Assembly (NCBI GenBank): GCA_038562375.1
Contig: JBCFAY010000018.1
Span: 1-64,000 of the forward strand
Direction of reading: 5' to 3'
Length of the DNA: 64,000 nucleotides
Origin: JBCFAY01 sp038562375
GTDB lineage: Bacteria > Bacillota > Clostridia > Christensenellales > CAG-138
Made by a program: the position numbers and the translations under genes. Shown piece by piece: positions 61,714 to 64,000 of the stretch. The notes under the pieces were generated by a model. It saw only the letters and a program-made list of their open reading frames with translations. It did not search any database and had not been told where the DNA came from. The stretch's first letter is position 1, and every line of letters begins with the position of its first letter.

Positions 61714-61809
61714 ATACGGCGCACAAGATTAGACAGTCGCGGCGGCGGGGTTGGACACTGACAGAATTAGCTGTAGTAATGTTGAGGTTAGCACTCCGCA
61801 AGGCGTGCC

Positions 61810-62784
61810 GCCGCCCATGTGAATGCTTACGGCTACTTCGGCGGCGTGGCGCGGATTCTGGTGCCAGATAACCTGAAAACTGGCGTCACCAAGAACACAA
61901 GAGCCGAAGTTGTGCTGAACAAGAGTTATCAGGAGATGGCAGAGCACTACGGTACGGCCATCATCCCGGCCCGTGTGCGTGCGCCCAAGGACAAGCCAAC
62001 CGTGGAGGGCACCGTAGGGAATGTGTCCAGCTATATACTGGCCGCCATCCGTAATCAAAAGTTCTTCACCCTGCGGGAACTGAACGAGGTCATTCGGGAG
62101 AGGCTATATGCCTTTAACCACAAACCTTTTCAGAAAAAGGATGGCAGTCGGGCGACATGGTTTGCCGAGGAACGGGCCTCGCTTTTGCCACTGCCACACA
62201 ACCCGTTTGAACTGGCCGAATGGAAATCGGCAACCGTCGCTTTCAACTACCACATTGGGGTGGACGAGCAATACTACTCTGTGCCGTTTGAGTATATCAG
62301 ACGGAGGGTGGAGGTTCGTCTGACCCGTAGCGTGGTAGAGGTTTTCTTCGAAGGGAGCCGTATCTGTTCTCATGTCCGGCTGCATGGCCGCCGTGGACAG
62401 TACAGCACACAAGAAGCTCATATGCCTCCTAATCATCAACAATACCTTCAATGGAACGGTGAGCGCTTCAGCAAATGGGCAGCTAAGATCGGCCACAACA
62501 CCGCCATGGTCGTAGAGTCCATTCTGGCCGGCCACAAGATAGAGCAGCAGGGTTACAGGGCTTGTATGGCGCTGCTGAAGCTCAGCGACCAATATAGTCC
62601 CCAACGGTTGGAATCAGCCTGTGCGAAGGCGCAGGACTACACGCCCCGCCCCAGCTACAAAGCCATTGCGACCATCCTCAAATCCGGACAGGACAGGATA
62701 TCCAAGGAATCCGCTGCGTCTGTCACCTCCTCCGCGTTTGGCTTCACCCGTGGGGCCGACTATTACAAAGGAGGGGACGAGTGA
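61810..62784 (+). pseudogene. istA: IstA transposase, N-terminally deleted
   Basis: About 320 residues of roughly 500. Starts inside the catalytic domain at AYGYFGGVARILVPDNLKTG and continues with PKDKPTVEGTVG (late DDE Glu) and the C-terminal binding region. The DNA-binding N-terminus and first catalytic Asp are missing, so transposition is not possible without a helper. Confidence 0.9.
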
Positions 62785-63533
62785 TGCTGCAAACCAACAC
62801 AGTATCCAAGCTCCATGAGATGAAGCTCAGCGCCATGGCAACCTTCTTCCAAAAGCAATTGAACGACAGAACCATCGCCGAACTCAGTTTTGAGGACCGT
62901 TTTGGTATGTTGGTGGACGCGGAATGGACTTCCCGCAAAAACAACCGCCTTAAGCGCCTGATTCGCAAAGCGGATTTCACCTTTCCCGGCGCTTGCCTGG
63001 AGGACGTCGAATACCGCGACGATCGTAATCTGGACAAGGCACTCATCAATCGGCTTGGAACTTGCAACTATGTGGATGAATGCCACAACATCATCATCCT
63101 GGGCGCGACCGGCAGCGGCAAAACCTACCTAGCGAATGCCCTTGGCATCACGGCCAGCCGCAACTTCTACTCCGTGCGTTACGTCCGTCTTCCAGAACTT
63201 TTGACAGAGCTCGCCCTGGCCCGTGCCGAAGGGACCTACCGCAAGGTCATCAAGCAGTATAAGCAGGTCAAACTGCTGATTCTGGACGAGTGGCTACTCT
63301 ACCCTCTGAAGGATGCTGAGGCCCGCGACCTGCTGGAGATTACCGAGTCCCGATATAAAAAGGCTTCAACCATTTTCTGTTCACAGTTTGAGGTAGGCGG
63401 CTGGCACCAGAAAATCGGAGAGCCTACGCTGGCTGACGCCATCTGCGACCGGATTGTCCACGATTCTTATACCATCGTGATTGGCGGGAAGGATTCCATG
63501 CGCAAACGCAAGGGACTGAAAAACGACGCCTAA
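62784..63533 (+). CDS. istB: IstB ATPase of IS21 family
   Basis: 249 residues, ATG 62784 overlapping the istA stop (TGATG), GGAGGGG upstream. Walker A GATGSGKTYLA, Walker B LLILDEWL, and the C-terminal HDSYTIVIGGKDSMRKRK. Helps IstA choose the target. Looks intact. Confidence 0.93.
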   Translation: MLQTNTVSKLHEMKLSAMATFFQKQLNDRTIAELSFEDRFGMLVDAEWTSRKNNRLKRLIRKADFTFPGACLEDVEYRDDRNLDKALINRLGTCNYVDECHNIIILGATGSGKTYLANALGITASRNFYSVRYVRLPELLTELALARAEGTYRKVIKQYKQVKLLILDEWLLYPLKDAEARDLLEITESRYKKASTIFCSQFEVGGWHQKIGEPTLADAICDRIVHDSYTIVIGGKDSMRKRKGLKNDA

Positions 63534-63639
63534 CGACGAAGGGGCTGGTCGGATGCTACGCATCCTGCTCGCCCATGCAACCCGGGCTTCGCCCCATTGA
63601 AGCCGCCTACGGCGGCATGAGTTTATCGCTTTCGTTTTC

Positions 63640-63702
63640 CAAGGAGAGTGATGCTTGTGCGACAAATAAAAAGAGCGACACCCGGCGGCGTCACTCTCCT
63701 TG
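63640..63702. repeat. Long inverted repeat beside the IS right end
   Basis: A 12-bp perfect inverted repeat (63640-63651 with 63691-63702) around a 39-nt loop, between istB and the right end. No gene is visible in 63534-63796. Confidence 0.45.
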
Positions 63703-63912
63703 CCAAACCTCGTAGGGCGCTCGGGTCGATCTCCACCGTTGCCCTATCCTCCCTGCGAATAAAAGCACTTTTAGTGTGCCATGCTGCACTTAAGCCGTCA
63801 ATGTCCAATTCCGCCGCCGCGTCTGTCCAATACTAGCGCCGCAACTGTCCAGCCTCAGCGCCCTGGGGTGTCCAACGGCAGCGACATATTCAGGTGGCAG
63901 GATGAACAAAGG

Positions 63913-63946
63913 GGGCTGCACCCTTGCTGAAGCCATGGTGCAGCCC
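63913..63946. terminator. Hairpin downstream of the IS
   Basis: A 10-bp perfect stem (63913-63922 with 63937-63946). A second short inverted repeat lies at about 63966-63993. No coding region is supported in 63831-64000. Confidence 0.35.
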
Positions 63947-64000
63947 GATGTATTGTGGTAGAGGAGTATCGTGCAGAGTAGCACTCGATACTATTTCGAC

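Larger units (their letters stand above)
61729..63830 (+). mobile_element. IS21-family element, defective
   Basis: Ends 61729-61762 and 63797-63830 are inverted repeats matching at 29 of 34 positions, each with two TGGACA-type boxes around GCGGCGGCGG. More TGTCCA boxes at 63848 and 63873 suggest the right end may extend to about 63876. Contains truncated istA and intact istB. Confidence 0.85.

Overview
The window looks like the chromosome of a spore-forming, low-to-mid GC Firmicute of class Clostridia. Evidence: a complete GerKA/GerKC/GerKB germinant-receptor operon, an SRP RNA of the long Bacillus/Clostridium type (about 270 nt), a DapL-type lysine pathway enzyme, sigma-A promoters of TTGACA-N17-TATAAT type and strong AGGAGG ribosome binding sites. 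Genus is not determinable from sequence alone; no database was searched.

Layout. 0-7 kb is core: a decayed DUF3795 gene, a lipoprotein, leuS, an HD-domain hydrolase, the SRP RNA, dapL and two Met tRNAs. 7.1-8.7 kb is a tiny islet bounded by a 34-bp duplication of the 3' end of tRNA-Met, holding an integrase stump and a secreted SH3-like protein. 9-10.6 kb is a secreted SH3b-GH18 glycosidase. 11-25 kb is catabolic cluster 1: a BMP-type ABC importer (binding lipoprotein, double ATPase, two permeases), an iron alcohol dehydrogenase, an RpiR regulator, then a UbiD-like decarboxylase, two divergent FolB-like proteins, a small flavoprotein, a 4-OT tautomerase, a glycerol-kinase-type kinase and an Ldh2-type dehydrogenase. 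The octamer TGAAATTA recurs five times in its control regions.

29-45 kb is cluster 2 and the most interesting part. A minus-strand operon encodes a second BMP importer, a paralogous flavoprotein, a corrinoid protein and an MtmB-family (monomethylamine) methyltransferase in which the pyrrolysine position is His202. Divergently encoded are a PocR-AraC regulator, a second corrinoid protein, a methyltetrahydrofolate-type methyltransferase and an ECF transporter (S, T, A, A'). Together they read as import, corrinoid-dependent demethylation and methyl transfer to tetrahydrofolate for an unknown methylated substrate, controlled by a LacI-type repressor with two nearby operators.

45-53 kb is the germination operon, copZ-copA with a divergent HxlR regulator, and a tRNA-Arg with a degenerate tandem copy. 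53-64 kb is a scrapyard of transferred and broken genes: a truncated opp operon, small secreted paralogues, an orphan truncated JetA (Wadjet), an integrase stump, an intact-looking class I Fic/VbhA toxin-antitoxin pair, and a broken CBASS locus (CD-NTase fragment plus E2-like fragment) abutting an IS21-family element with a truncated istA.
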